Made by a program: the position numbers and the translations under genes. Below, piece by piece: positions 1 to 10,850 of a stretch of 64,000 nucleotides of DNA (its first letter is position 1; every line of letters starts with the position of its first letter). The notes beneath the pieces are model-generated. The model had not been told where the DNA came from and ran no database searches. It worked only from the letters and a program-made list of their open reading frames with translations. Source of the DNA: Adiantum capillus-veneris. Taxonomy: Eukaryota > Streptophyta > Polypodiopsida > Polypodiales > Pteridaceae. Where the stretch lies: assembly GCA_014529385.2 (NCBI GenBank), contig CM043942.1, positions 30,900,969-30,964,968 on the forward strand. Direction: 5' to 3'.

Positions 1-141
1 ATGTGGAGATCATTAGTCTGTGCTGGAACAAAGCAAGCGCATAATTTCTCTAGATGATTTGGTGGCTGCGTAACTGTACTTTGTTTGAAGTTTCTTACCA
101 GACTCCTACACTGAAAACCCTTTTCATCTCTTAATGTGCAG

Positions 142-393
142 GACATGAAAATTGCTAATGATCAAGTGACCCTCTACAGAATGAAGAAGGATATTCTAAA
201 GGATTCCCAATACTTGTATAACCAGCTTAAGGCGGGTCCCTTAAGCGGAATCCTGTTTGAAGACAAAGAGCTCACTAGGGACGAGTGGAAGAAGAAACTG
301 GAGATCGAGATAGCCTATCTGAAGTCGTGGATCCGCGATGGTAACTTTTACTTGGAAAGGCTTCAAGAAGAGATTGATGAGGTGGATGGTTAG
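142..393 (+). CDS. Terminal coding exon of an unrecognised gene (5' part outside window)
   Basis: A coding stretch of 84 codons ends in TAG. It follows a good 3' splice site: a pyrimidine-rich tract and TGCAG ending at 141. The peptide is highly charged and probably helical, with KIANDQVTLYRMKKDIL near the start and LTRDEWKKKLEIEIAYLKSW in the middle, ending EEIDEVDG. It reads like the C-terminal coiled coil of an intracellular protein, but I do not recognise the family. No good ATG starts it, which fits a last exon whose upstream exons lie left of the window. A donor-like GTGGAT occurs just before the stop, so a longer spliced form is possible. Splicing to the AG at 731-732 would not enter the downstream PPR frame, because TAA at 738-740 blocks it. 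I therefore treat the two as separate genes. Confidence 0.5.
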   Translation, partial: DMKIANDQVTLYRMKKDILKDSQYLYNQLKAGPLSGILFEDKELTRDEWKKKLEIEIAYLKSWIRDGNFYLERLQEEIDEVDG

Positions 394-815
394 GCTATTT
401 GTCATGGGACCTAGTCTCTTTTTGGTTAATTGTAATCAGGATCCAAAGGATGCATGGTATAATATATATGTGCTATGCTTGACAGGATGACCGTCTGTAT
501 CTTTTTTGCTTGTCTAATACAATCTCTCTGCGCTAATGGGGAAAACAAAAAATGCGGTTAGGGACATAGCCCAAAGCCATGCACTCATGGAATGGTAGTA
601 TGTGGATTTAGCCTAAAAGGCTTGGTAATTTAATTGTTTTTTCTTTCTCATCGCAATGCTGGTTGGACCATGCAATACAAAACACATATAGCAGAGCCTC
701 ACCTGTAGTGTATTTCTCTTTTTATTGTGTAGGAAGTTAAACGCGTCTTGAGTTCAAGAATCCAGATAGGAGGCGTACCTACTATGAGCAGGCGTCTTTG
801 CAACTCACATTGGAG
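394..815. other. Spacer or intron between the terminal exon and the PPR gene
   Basis: There is no convincing ORF in the first 340 bases. A polypyrimidine stretch followed by TTGTGTAG at 725-732 resembles a 3' splice site. The bases after it include an in-frame TAA (738-740) relative to the PPR frame, so that acceptor could only serve a 5' UTR exon. From 741 to 815 the PPR frame is open and reads plausible protein (RLEFKNPDRRRTYYEQASLQ), which suggests the real N terminus may extend upstream of the ATG at 816 by splicing. Confidence 0.35.
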
Positions 816-3371
816 ATGGCTGCCGGTGCTATGCAGCAGCTAGAGAGTACAGCGGGCTTTGCTGTAGGGAGGGAAGAGTGGCACACGCACTTGGACTGGT
901 CGTGGAAGGAATTTTTCAGGGATCCCTCCAACTGGTGGGATAATCGCAGCAGCAAGCGAAGCCCTAGGCAGCCCGACTTCAAGCACAAACTTACCAAACA
1001 GCCTTTGTGGTTGGATAGTCGTGACAACCCATCTTGGGTTCACGACGAGCTCATCCGATGCGGATATGCTGCAGATGGCATGGCCATCACCACAGACAAC
1101 TTCTCACCCTCTCTTATATGGGCATGCAGTAAGAATAAAGATCTGTCAAGAGGTTCCAGGATACATAATGAGCTCCAGAAAAGGGGTTTGGCTGAAAAAC
1201 ATTACTCAGACGCTTTAATTACAATGTATGCAAATTGCGGCGAGCTTGAGAAAGCAAAAGCTTTACTTGACATGCATAACAGCAGCAGTGTTATCCCATG
1301 GGCTGCATTACTAGCAAGCTATGCCCGAGAGGGGCAAGGCCAGAATGCTTTAGACTCTTTTGAACAAATGCAGAGTCTCGACATTCGTCCTGATACAAGG
1401 ACTTATTTGAGCATTTTGAAAGCCTGCACTTCAATCGGAGCCTTCGACAAGGGGAAGCAAATACACAATGAGATTTTGAGGCGGGGGCTGCTGCAGCATA
1501 GTACAGTCTTGGGTGGTGCTCTTGTGGACATGTATGCCAAGTTTGGTGCTCTTGCCCAAGCACAAAGTGTCCTTGAAAAGCTCCCTTCTCGCAACGTCAT
1601 CTCCTGGAGTGCTTTGATCTCAGGATATGCACAAAGGGGCCAAGGCCAAAAAGCACTACAGTGTTTCGAGAAAATGCAACATGAGGGGATTGCCCCAAAT
1701 GCGGTGACGTATGTGTCTGTTGTAAGAGCTTGTGCTGCGATTGGAGCCATTGACAAGGGAAAGCAAATGCATGAGGAGATTTTGAGGCAGGGGTTGCTGA
1801 AGCGCAGTTCGGTGCTTGGTGGTGCTCTTGTGGACATGTATGTCAAGCTAGGTGCCCTTCCCCAGGCGCAAAGTGTCCTAGATGAGCTTCCTTCCCGGAA
1901 TGCCGTTTCATGGAATGCATTAATTACAGGATATGCTCAAAAGGGGCAAGGCCAGCATGCTCTAGAATGTTTTGAACAAATGCAACGTGAGGGCATTCTC
2001 CCAACTGCAGTGACTTATGTCTGCATTTTGAAAGCCTGTGCGGTGATTGGTGCCATAGACAAAGGAAAGCAAATCCACGATGAGATTTTAAGGCAAGGGT
2101 TGCTGAAGAATAATATGGTGTTGGGTGGTGCTCTTGTGGACATGTATGTCAAGTGTGGTGCTCTCCCTCAGGCCCATGGTGTCTTAGAGACGCTTCCTGC
2201 ACGCAATGTCATCTCGTGGAGCTGCTTGATTGGAGGATATGCTGAAGATGGACAGGGCCAGAAGGCTCTAGATTGTTATGAGCAAATGCAGGGTGAGGGC
2301 ATCTTTGCAGATGCAATGACATATGCCGGACTCCTGAAAGCTTGTGCTGCAATTGGAGCAGTTGACAAGGGAAAGCAAATCCATGACGAGATGTCAAGGC
2401 AAGGGTTGTTGGAGCATAGTCAAGTATTGGGTGGAGCTCTTGTGGACATGTATGCCAAGTGCGGTGCTCTTCCCCAGGCGCGAAATGTCCTAGAGAATCT
2501 TCCTTTTCGAAATGTCCTCTCCTGGAGTGCATTGATCTCAGGATATGCTCAAAAGGGGCAAGGTCAGCAGGCTCTAGATTGTTTCGAGGAAATGCAGTGT
2601 GAGGGTGTCACCCCAGATGCAGTAACGTATATATGTGTCCTTAAAGCCTGCACTGCGATGAGAGACCTTAACAAGGGAAAGCAAATCCACGATGAAGTAT
2701 TGCGGCAAGGGTTATTAGAACATAGTATAGTGCTGGGTGGTGCTCTTGTGGACATGTATGCCAAGTGTGGAGCGCTTCCGCAGGCACAAGGTGTCCTCGA
2801 AAAGCTCCCTTCTCAAGATGCTGTCGCTTGGAATTCATTGATAGCAGGGTATGTACAAGCAGGTCAAGGCCAGCAAGCACTGAAATGCTTAGAGCAAATG
2901 CAGCATGAGGGTATTCTTCCAGATATTGTGACACTCCGTTGCTTGCTGAGTTGGTGTAGTCAGCATGGTCTGGTTGAAAAGGGCCAAGAACTTTTTGATA
3001 ATATGGGAGCCTTGTATGGTCTGAAGCCCGACACAGATTGTTTCACCTGCATAGTGGACCTTCTTGGACGGGCAGGTCACCTAGTTAAGGCAGTAGAAGT
3101 GATCCAAGAGATGCCCTTTTCTGCTGACTTGGCAATTTGGCGATGCCTATTGGGTGCTTGCCGCAAATGGGGGGATGTTAATGTGGGAAGTTGGGCATTT
3201 GAACAGGCAGTAGATCTAGATAAATGTGACCAATCAGCATACATTTTGATGGTGCATATATATACTGCAGCTGGCATGCTGGAGAAGGCCAAAGACATTG
3301 AAGCTATGAGAATCAAAAACCTGCAGCCGGGCTGTGGTACATGGACTGCTTCAAATAACAACGAGGTGTGA
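816..3371 (+). CDS. PLS-class PPR protein with N-terminal PDF (OSB-type) motif and C-terminal E region
   Basis: This is an 851-residue protein counted from the first in-frame ATG (816). It is probably organellar and RNA-binding. Residues 30-75 form a PDF motif as found in OSB organellar single-stranded-DNA-binding proteins: W30, F34, P37, WWD 40-42, R44, PDFKHK 53-58, LWL 64-66, P72 and W74. From about residue 90 to 700 there are P, L and S repeats, including five near-identical 102-residue PLS triplets. The end (GLKPD, VDLLGRAGHL, W.CLLGACR, then PGCGTW) matches E1/E2 motifs. There is no DYW deaminase domain, so an editing role would need a partner. Positions 5 and last of the P repeats read A/D, S/N, N/T, S/D, S/D and N/D. 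Under the published PPR code the last five favour A, C or U, G, G and U. I see no clear transit peptide at this start, so the true N terminus may lie in an upstream exon. The frame is intact and continuous. PPR identity is very sure; the PDF motif is sure from its residues; the target is unknown. Confidence 0.92.
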   Translation: MAAGAMQQLESTAGFAVGREEWHTHLDWSWKEFFRDPSNWWDNRSSKRSPRQPDFKHKLTKQPLWLDSRDNPSWVHDELIRCGYAADGMAITTDNFSPSLIWACSKNKDLSRGSRIHNELQKRGLAEKHYSDALITMYANCGELEKAKALLDMHNSSSVIPWAALLASYAREGQGQNALDSFEQMQSLDIRPDTRTYLSILKACTSIGAFDKGKQIHNEILRRGLLQHSTVLGGALVDMYAKFGALAQAQSVLEKLPSRNVISWSALISGYAQRGQGQKALQCFEKMQHEGIAPNAVTYVSVVRACAAIGAIDKGKQMHEEILRQGLLKRSSVLGGALVDMYVKLGALPQAQSVLDELPSRNAVSWNALITGYAQKGQGQHALECFEQMQREGILPTAVTYVCILKACAVIGAIDKGKQIHDEILRQGLLKNNMVLGGALVDMYVKCGALPQAHGVLETLPARNVISWSCLIGGYAEDGQGQKALDCYEQMQGEGIFADAMTYAGLLKACAAIGAVDKGKQIHDEMSRQGLLEHSQVLGGALVDMYAKCGALPQARNVLENLPFRNVLSWSALISGYAQKGQGQQALDCFEEMQCEGVTPDAVTYICVLKACTAMRDLNKGKQIHDEVLRQGLLEHSIVLGGALVDMYAKCGALPQAQGVLEKLPSQDAVAWNSLIAGYVQAGQGQQALKCLEQMQHEGILPDIVTLRCLLSWCSQHGLVEKGQELFDNMGALYGLKPDTDCFTCIVDLLGRAGHLVKAVEVIQEMPFSADLAIWRCLLGACRKWGDVNVGSWAFEQAVDLDKCDQSAYILMVHIYTAAGMLEKAKDIEAMRIKNLQPGCGTWTASNNNEV
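1446..2975 (+). repeat. Five-copy 306-bp tandem coding repeat inside the PPR gene
   Basis: The word for D/N-KGKQ(I/M)H recurs at 1446, 1752, 2058, 2364 and 2670, exactly 306 bases apart each time. Each period encodes one L-S-P triplet of 102 residues. The high similarity and constant length indicate expansion by unequal exchange or gene conversion rather than slow repeat-by-repeat divergence. Confidence 0.95.
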
Positions 3372-6246
3372 GTGTTGCGTTGGTGATGCAAAGCAAAGAG
3401 ATAGACTTGCAGCAAAGGATATTCGCCCATGAAGTGCCGTACTCTGGAAATTGTGATTGGATGTCAGGAGACATGTTTGATCCTTCAAAGGCATAGCTCA
3501 CCATTGTTTAAAGAGGGTGGCTCTTGCTGCTTGCAGGTGCAATCATCATTTATCTCAAAGAGACATGATTCTTTGTCAGCATGTTATATGTATTAAAGAT
3601 GGGAAAGGCATTTTTGCCAATACCGTTTTCTTGGAGATAAAAAGAACTTGTGCATTTGTCGAATTGCATGACTTGCAGCAGCTTCAAACTCGAGCATGCT
3701 CCACAAATATGTGCCATTAATCTTTTCAACGCACATAGGATTGCAAAGCCATCATGCAATAATCATGTTTTGAATAGTTATTGAATCAAAGGACATACTC
3801 ACGAGGCACTAAGATGAAAGTCATAAGATTTGCCAACAAAGCACATGGTGTGCAAATGCTTTGTGCAGATCTTTCGCTGTGCAAGCTTCAGGCATGCCTT
3901 GAAGGTTAAGTGTTTGTAGAAGCATATATTTTTATGGATGTTAAAATTTTATACATTTTGTTGGATTACGTATCCTTAGGCTAATTGGTACCTCCATTAT
4001 TCATGCTGGTGTATTGCCTTTCTTGCCATTTTTTGAGTTTTGAGAGATTTTAGAGTCAATGATATGAAGCAGGAATTGGATCAATGGATGCAACTAAAAC
4101 ATCTATTATCAACAAAACAAGTATTTGGCATTAATGTATATGTCCTTTGGGGGTATAGCGCCCAAAGAATGAATGGATGTGAAAGTAAAGTGTAAATGCT
4201 TTGACGTTGATACGAAATAAAACGCATTGAAGAGGTAAAGGAGGAGCTGTGGGGTTATGCACACATGGAAACTCTGCAACTTGCCTCACTATGTAGATAT
4301 GTTGTGTTACTCCAGAAGAATAAAAGATGGAAGTGCTTCATGGCTATTGAATCATGTGTGCAGAGACACTAGGAAAAAAGAGCTCTAAGAGAAGCCTATG
4401 GGCTTGCAAAAGACCACATATCAGCTCTCCACAAGTCAAATTGACTCCTCACTTTTGAGGATACTATTCTTGGTGAAAAGTGCACTACTTCGTGGTGTAA
4501 AGGTGTGGAAGAGGGGGAGTGGAGGTTGCTTACCCACCACTCAAACAAGGCGCCCCCCCCCCCCAAACCGCCCGACCCCTCTCCCACCTCCTAGCCACCC
4601 ATTCATGCCTTGCCCAACAAGTTTAGCTGTGATGCTCCATATCTACCTCCCAGTTAACCTTTAGGGCACTGTCAAAGGCATTTGAAACCCTTTTCAATGT
4701 TGTTTTGGCCTTGTAAAAACATGTCAAAATCCAGATCAAACTCTATGGGTACTTTTGAAGGTAGTATCATTCCACTAGTAGTAATAGGCTATGAATGCAT
4801 TGCTCTATCCAAGATCCTTCAACACACTTCAAGCTTCCAAGACCCATTTTAATGTTGTTTTGGTCCCGTAAAAATAAACGAGAATCCAAATTGACACTTT
4901 TGAAGGTAGTATCATTTTCTGACACTAATAGGTAACGAAGGCACATTTCTACCATTAAAATTACAACTGCAAATTACAATGCTATCTTCATGGTAGTTGA
5001 TATTCCTTCATTCCTACAAGAGTTTGAGCTACAAAGTCACTATTGCTCAACTTACATAGAAGTGCCTACAACAAAAGCTTGATCACTTCTAATGTTAACC
5101 ATGGTTATATTATTTGAGCAAGGTAAACATGTCAATGCAATCGAGTATCATACATTATTGGACATGTCCTTGATAAAAAAAATAAGTAAAGGGTCACTTA
5201 AGAAATAACCCATATCACGTGTGTTCAAAAGGTATTAAAAAACCCCCTATACTTATATGTTTAGACGTAATAAAACAACCCCTTTTTTTCAAGAAACGTA
5301 TGGATTTTTTTCAAAATATAATAAAAATCCTTTTTTATAAATGTAATTTTGTTATTTCATTAGAAAAAAATCTCAATAGAAAACCTCTTAGTTTGAACTC
5401 ATGTGCAATACTTACATTTTTGGGGTTGAACCTCCCAAGATTAAAAAGCTCTTAGCTTTACTCAATTCTACAATTCACACTGAGGCAAATGATCAATATC
5501 CCCAAGTAGTGTTTGGTGCGCAAGATGTAAGGAAAGATTGCAATTGAAGGGTCACTTGAATATCTCCGACAAAGGGGGTACAATCATTGGCAATCGGTCG
5601 TGCTTATTGTGCAGGTTGGTGAAATGCAACCGAGAGCTAAGGGGACTCCCTGGAGAACAACAACAACATTAGTTTCAAACCTTTAGTAGCAAGTTGATCC
5701 ATGCTAGACCAACTCTTGGTAGTTGGTTTTGTACAAATGACTCGAATTGGTGCAATTGATCAAGCCTACCACAAAATAGATATACCTCCCTTGGCTCAAA
5801 AAGAGTTAAAAATAGTGGTGAGCCCAACTTTAGCAGGAGAAAGGAGAGGGGAACACCTAGATCTAGCATCCTTCTCTCTAGAAGGTTGAGCCATTGTTTG
5901 TGTAAACACACATGTAATGTAAAGCATGAGGAAGCCTAGAAAGTGCTCTATCTACAAGCTACTAGGTCAACTCAATAGAAAGGAATTTTTTTTCTACATA
6001 CACAAAGCACAATAGGCATTATAAGACGACCATCACCCTGCTACATGTATAGACATGTGTGTGTATCTCAAGGAAGCATAAAATGTTTTCTAGCATGAGA
6101 TGATAAAGGATGAGCTTCACCATGAAGAGCAAAGAAATTGTCTCAATTCTCCTCTTCTTGAGTAAGTACTCCAAATGACATGCTTATCTACTCTTGTTCT
6201 CGAGAGCTCTACTCATAGAAAATACGAGAGATATGGAGATTGCAAA
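3372..6246. other. Non-coding region downstream of the PPR gene
   Basis: No ORF here looks like protein. The first few hundred bases should hold the PPR 3' UTR, but I could not pick a poly(A) site with confidence. The region holds a 16-base poly-C run near 4549-4564 and a diverged duplication (4685-4951, listed separately). The rest is AT-rich DNA without recognisable features. Confidence 0.5.
4685..4951. repeat. Diverged ~110-bp direct duplication
   Basis: Positions 4685-4802 and 4841-4951 align along their length. Shared words include AATGTTGTTTTGG, then GTAAAAA, then ACTTTTGAAGGTAGTATCATT. Differences are numerous, so this is an old local duplication of unknown origin. Confidence 0.7.
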
Positions 6247-6284
6247 TGTGTGTGTGTGTGTGTTGGGGGGGGGGGGGGGGGGGG

Positions 6285-6312
<28 letters not shown>
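6247..6312. repeat. Compound microsatellite (TG)n-G21-(AG)n
   Basis: A TG run is followed by an uninterrupted run of about 21 guanines and then an AG run. A long G run of this kind is prone to polymerase slippage and could form quadruplex structure. Confidence 0.9.
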
Positions 6313-6315
<3 letters not shown>

Positions 6316-7140
6316 AAATAGTCAAGGATAATGTTATAAAGGTAAGTTATTTCCACCAACCAAATAAGCTCTCCATAGTGTAAAATTAACTCCTTTTGGT
6401 ATAAGTTTCTATTAGCTACTTAGAGATACATAATACATATGTTTGGGAAAAGGCAAAGTACGGCCATATGGCTCTTTCGCTCATGACTAAGGCCTCTGTC
6501 ACACACGTCCATTTGGACTTGTGTGTAGATGAGATGGCAAAAGGTTATTGGCTAGCATCCAACAGCAACATTCGCCAAAGTAAAATATGAACTGCCTTGA
6601 CCCCCTCACCCCTATCCTTAGCAATGCACGGACATGAGCAAAACATTGTGCGCAAAATGCGACAATTGGGCTTGATCAACAAACCATCCATTGTTGCCAA
6701 TGACTTTCTACTACTTTGCTGGCGTTGATTTGTATTGCACTTTCAAAAAAGTTATATAATATCCTATGTCCACTCATAATGTGACACTATGTGCATCCGA
6801 ATGAGCTCTTTTTTAGCCTACCCAATGCTCATGTGTGACATGAATCTAACACTAAAAGGTGAGAGGTCATTTGCAACTGAGGGGTTTAGACAAATTCTCA
6901 CATATATCTATCTATACAATATAAAATGGAGCTTAAAATTTTCAAGGAAGGAGGCGGCCTCCATGTGTTACATATTGATTCACTTCAAACAAAACCTTAC
7001 AGAATCTAAAATGCAAAAGTGAAGGGTAATATTGTAGGAAATGATAAGCCTTTGACAATGTAAAGTTAAAAGACTTTCTACTCTACATATAATAAATGTA
7101 CCATTTTAAACGCACATGACAAAAAAGGTAATTTTAATTT
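6313..7140. other. Non-coding region, nothing recognised
   Basis: AT-rich DNA without convincing coding potential or repeats. The short frame at 6789-7022 has no protein-like composition and no supporting signals. Confidence 0.4.
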
Positions 7141-7371
7141 TTACCCAAGAAACGTAGCTCAGTTGGTGAGACCTTTGTGATGTAACCCCAAGGTTGAGGG
7201 TTCGAGACTGATGGGTTGCGTTCTCATGGGTGTTATTCTCCTCCCCTATTGGGGGGGTAGTTCCCACAGTTGCCCCTCGAGGGTGTAATGTACAACAATG
7301 TACAATTGAAATACATAATATGTGTATAGTTTCTCCCCACTACCTTCCCCGTGCTGATGGTAAAAAAAAAG
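7141..7371 (+). mobile_element. tRNA-derived SINE
   Basis: The head carries both internal RNA polymerase III promoter boxes at tRNA spacing: an A box (GTAGCTCAGTTGG, near 7153) and a B box (GGTTCGAGACT, near 7199). A body of about 160 bases without coding content follows, then an A-rich tail (TAAAAAAAAA, about 7361-7370). A short direct repeat, TAATTTTA, lies at 7129-7136 and again at 7374-7381, flanking the unit as a target-site duplication would. RNA made from such an element is copied by a LINE reverse transcriptase supplied in trans. Boundaries are accurate to within a few bases. Confidence 0.7.
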
Positions 7372-7651
7372 AGTAATTTTAGTGGAGATTTTTTTATTTA
7401 ATGATAATACGATTTTTGAAGATATATTTGGATTTATCTTTTCAAAGGCCTTTTTTCAAGACCCATATTGATCATTTTTAAAAATTTAATCAATTTTGTA
7501 TTTCTTTAAAGAGATTGAAAGACCGAAGAAAGCTCACATGTCCATGCATCAACTTGGGGTTATTTTGCTTTGAAGATATGCATGCAAATGAAGAGGTTGT
7601 TGTCCAATTTATTGACCATCTCATTGCCTATGTTTATGTACATCTGTGTGG

Positions 7652-7656
<5 letters not shown>

Positions 7657-7723
<67 letters not shown>

Positions 7724-7790
7724 ATTGCATTGCATGTGTGTATGCGCACGTACACATTCGAGAGAGAGAGAGAGAGGGAGAGAGGGAAAG
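7657..7790. repeat. (TG)n(AG)n and (GA)n microsatellites
   Basis: TG then AG runs at about 7657-7721, with a second interrupted GA run at 7759-7790. Frames through them give low-complexity CVCV or RERE peptides and are not genes. Confidence 0.9.
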
Positions 7791-8143
7791 ATTTTATTGT
7801 TGAGCTCATAGGGAATCCGTCTCAATAGGGACATCTTTGCTCGTCAAATTTCCCAGATATTATAATTGTCTTGGCATTATAGTGTATTTTTAAAAGGATG
7901 GCTAACATTTTTACTAGTAAAAAATGGGCAAAAATGCCTTGAAATGCATAAAATGCATGGCAAAAATTAACCTTGACATTGACATTTTGAATGGGGAGAG
8001 AGATTGCCGAGTTGACATGCCTTTTACATGTTCTAGGATATTTATTATTATTTATTTTGAAGCATTAAATTGTGGGCCATGCTTAAAAATCTATAAATTC
8101 TCTAAAATTTAACAAGCAAGGGTGCCTATCAAAAATCGACACG
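7791..8143. other. Non-coding gap, nothing recognised
   Basis: AT-rich sequence. The frame at 7924-8112 is short and lacks any recognisable motif. Confidence 0.4.
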
Positions 8144-8445
8144 AGAGAGAGAGAGAGAGATGACAAATTTTAGCGCCCAATGGATGACGTAGTAAGGAAA
8201 AGGGGGGAGAGAGAAACATAGAGAAAAATGTTTAAGGGTGTAGGAACAATATGAAGAGACATCAAAGTTTACACAACAAGTCTTCAACAATTGAATACCT
8301 ATGGGGATCTGTGAGAGAGAGAGAGAGAGAGAGAAGGGAAGAAGAAGACGAAGACAAAAAATGCCATAGGAGCAATCCCAAAAGATATATCCGATAACTT
8401 GGGTCAAAATAAAACTTATTCATGTTTCATCTTTTTGATTTTTTT

Positions 8446-8531
<86 letters not shown>

Positions 8532-8615
8532 TGATAAGATGAGAATTTAAAACGTTGTAGAAAACAATCCGATGAGATCTCAAAGATCTATTCAATGGTC
8601 TCAAGTTCAAGACCT

Positions 8616-8679
<64 letters not shown>

Positions 8680-8865
8680 AATCATATCCATCTATACTTT
8701 TCTTTAAAGAGACTAAGAAAAAGATTGCTCGCTTTGTCCATGCATTGAGTTGGGGAAATCTGTTCAACTGCAAGGTCAATTTGTCACCTACTATGCCACG
8801 ATGACAAGTCGTATGCACACACGAGCTCCAACCAAGTTGATATCCACCCCCAACACATGGGTATA

Positions 8866-8930
<65 letters not shown>

Positions 8931-9077
8931 GTGAGGGGGGACACAAAAAGAACATATATTTTTGTTGAATTTCATAGTTACTATATAGAACAATAGCAAA
9001 AGGCCTCAAGGTTTATGTAACAAATCTTCAATTCAAGCACGCACACACACGCGCGTGCGCACGCACACACACACACA

Positions 9078-9112
<35 letters not shown>
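8144..9112. repeat. Cluster of dinucleotide microsatellites
   Basis: GA runs lie at about 8144-8160 and 8312-8333. CT followed by CA lies at 8448-8529, a pure AG run at 8616-8677, GT followed by GA at 8867-8927, and AC followed by CT at 9039-9112. Unique DNA separates them. Several sit beside the phrase TTCAAGACC or its relatives, so some tracts may have spread as parts of a duplicated segment. Confidence 0.9.
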
Positions 9113-9117
<5 letters not shown>

Positions 9118-10075
9118 TGCAGTCCTCAAGTGTGGAGGCTGCACATGCACTCAATGGTCCATCACAAAATGGAATCACTTGATATCTTACGAGAAGCTCA
9201 AGTGGCAATTTTCTTTCCCTCTCTCTTGACTTACAAGACCATCTAAGTGTTGATTTCTCATGTTCTCAAGTCATGTACATGTTGCTTGCATTTTTCAACA
9301 AACTTTAGCATAAGGTTACTACTCACTCTCCTTTTGGAAACTTCTCAACCTGGTTGTACCCAATCCACACACGTACAGAAAGCATCTAGATTAAACTCCA
9401 CTTAGTAGGGGTTGCTTGGTTGGCCAATCCTTGCCTAATCTAGGAATATTGGAGCACATGGTATGCTTGTATATTGGCGAAAGGTGACATTACCTATCCG
9501 GGGTATTCTCATCTACTAGGATGAAGGAACATGGTTGAAGACATACTGCGTGGGAGACAGTCTTTTTGGCACTACACAAGCTTTGATGTGAGTACATGTC
9601 TAGCTTTAAATTATTCAGCAACTCTTTCTATTAACAAAGAATTTTAGCAGGTATACAACCAACCATAAGGTGGCAATTTTTTTCCAAATTTTTAAAAATA
9701 AATTGTAGCTCTATTTATATGCTAGTCTCACCTAACCCAGCTGGTTATAATATGGTCGTATCTGTGTGTGTGTCCCCCTCCTCGCATACATGTGCATTGA
9801 TTACTTGCAAGGATCGCTCCTCGTTAGCCAACCACTTGAAGCTAATAAGCCCCTTTGGAAGCTCTAATATTTATGGCTTTTCATAGATCCCCCATCCGAG
9901 CACTCCCTTCAAGGCATCTCTCCGCTCGTCATCAACTAGCTCTTCCATATCAACCGTTTTACACACCCTATTGAGTTCATAGCATGGACATGCGCTACCC
10001 TTGGGGAGTTTCCCTACTCGGCAACCCTTCAAAACCACTGAGTTGCATGCCCAACTAGATGCATCACATACTATT

Positions 10076-10077
<2 letters not shown>
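9113..10077. other. Mostly non-coding, with a possible minus-strand coding remnant at 9871-10060
   Basis: Most of this stretch shows nothing. On the minus strand from about 10060 to 9871 a frame reads a plausible, cysteine-containing peptide (GCRVGKLPKGSACPCYELNR, then VDDERRDALKGVLGWGIYEKP without its first residue) ending in TAA. It is open only because it runs in from the adjacent (GT)n tract, so it could be a remnant exon or chance. I do not recognise a family. Confidence 0.25.

Positions 10078-10134
<57 letters not shown>
10078..10134. repeat. (AC)n microsatellite at the left edge of unit A1
   Basis: About 27 uninterrupted AC units. It occupies the same relative place as the CA tracts that end units A1, A2 and B1, so it may mark the end of an earlier unit. 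Confidence 0.85.
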
Positions 10135-10138
<4 letters not shown>

Positions 10139-10219
10139 TACATGAGGTCTTTCACTTGACTCATCTCTTAAATTTGACAAAAAAAAGCCTGGCTGATAAG
10201 TATTTTGGGATCCCTTCAT

Positions 10220-10735
10220 CTACATCTCTATTAAGCCGCCCATTACATGATCACATAAATAGCTGTCGCAGTAAAAACATGTGTTTGGACGCTCAGCTAA
10301 AGGTAAGATACGAGTCGCCAAGACTACCCCATACTCCCGGGTGCGTGGAGTACTGTTAAAATATCCTCTTAGTGGATGACCATAACTACGATACAAAAAA
10401 ATCTTATGAGGTGGTAGGAACTAGGCTAGTAGGTATAACCGCTCAGAAAAACCTGGCTTCAGTGAATGTTCTATGTAATAATACTGTGGTCCTAGGCCCA
10501 GAGCCTCAGTTACCATCGCCAATCTGATATTGTTCCTAAAATGCTCGCGACACCAAAGGGTCACACGAGTCACTCGGTCCTGATATGTCCACCATTTAGT
10601 TTGGGAAACAGAGGTTCCTAATTGCGGGAATAGATGAAGTTCATAATGGAGTAAAGTTGCTCTTCGAGTGGATTCACTTGACTGATGAAGATGAGATGTT
10701 GCTATGGCAAAAACCAATTCTTGACTGTAAGCCAT
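10220..10735 (-). pseudogene. Unit A1 minus-strand frame, 172 codons with one internal TAG
   Basis: The frame runs from ATG at 10735 through an amber codon (codon 105, 10423-10421) and stays open for 66 more codons to TAG at 10220. Unit A2 has a homologous frame of exactly the same length with TAG at the same codon; A3 has CAG there. Conserved words include FPQLGTS, KWWTYQDRVTRVTLW, REHFRNNIRLAMV, GFSERLYLLA, RGYFN, GVVLATRILPLAER, and a cysteine-rich end (CDS.LCDHVM). There is no signal peptide or membrane segment. I do not recognise the family. It is either a pseudogene from a CAG to TAG change or a protein read through the amber codon. Confidence 0.55.
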
Positions 10736-10840
10736 AATAGGATAAATACACCTGAGGAGTAAATAAACAGATATGTTAAACTCGGGAAATGTTTCTCCAT
10801 ACTGATACTATGGACTTAGTTGTGTAAAAATGCCATCTGT

Positions 10841-10850
10841 CTTTTATAGA
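10841..10850 (-). promoter_or_regulatory. TATA box of the A1 minus-strand gene
   Basis: TCTATAAAAG on the minus strand lies about 105 bases upstream of the ATG at 10735. Equivalent sites occur in A2 (14387-14378) and A3 (42210-42201), each at a similar distance from its start codon. Confidence 0.55.

Noticed and set aside
1291-3080. Minus-strand ORFs under the PPR gene
   Set aside because: They repeat every 306 bases as mirror images of the PPR repeats and are shadows of the real frame.
7515-9250. Many ORFs of 60-110 codons on both strands across GA, CA and CT tracts
   Set aside because: They encode only RERE, THTH, SLSL or CVCV runs forced by dinucleotide repeats, and several frames are open at once.
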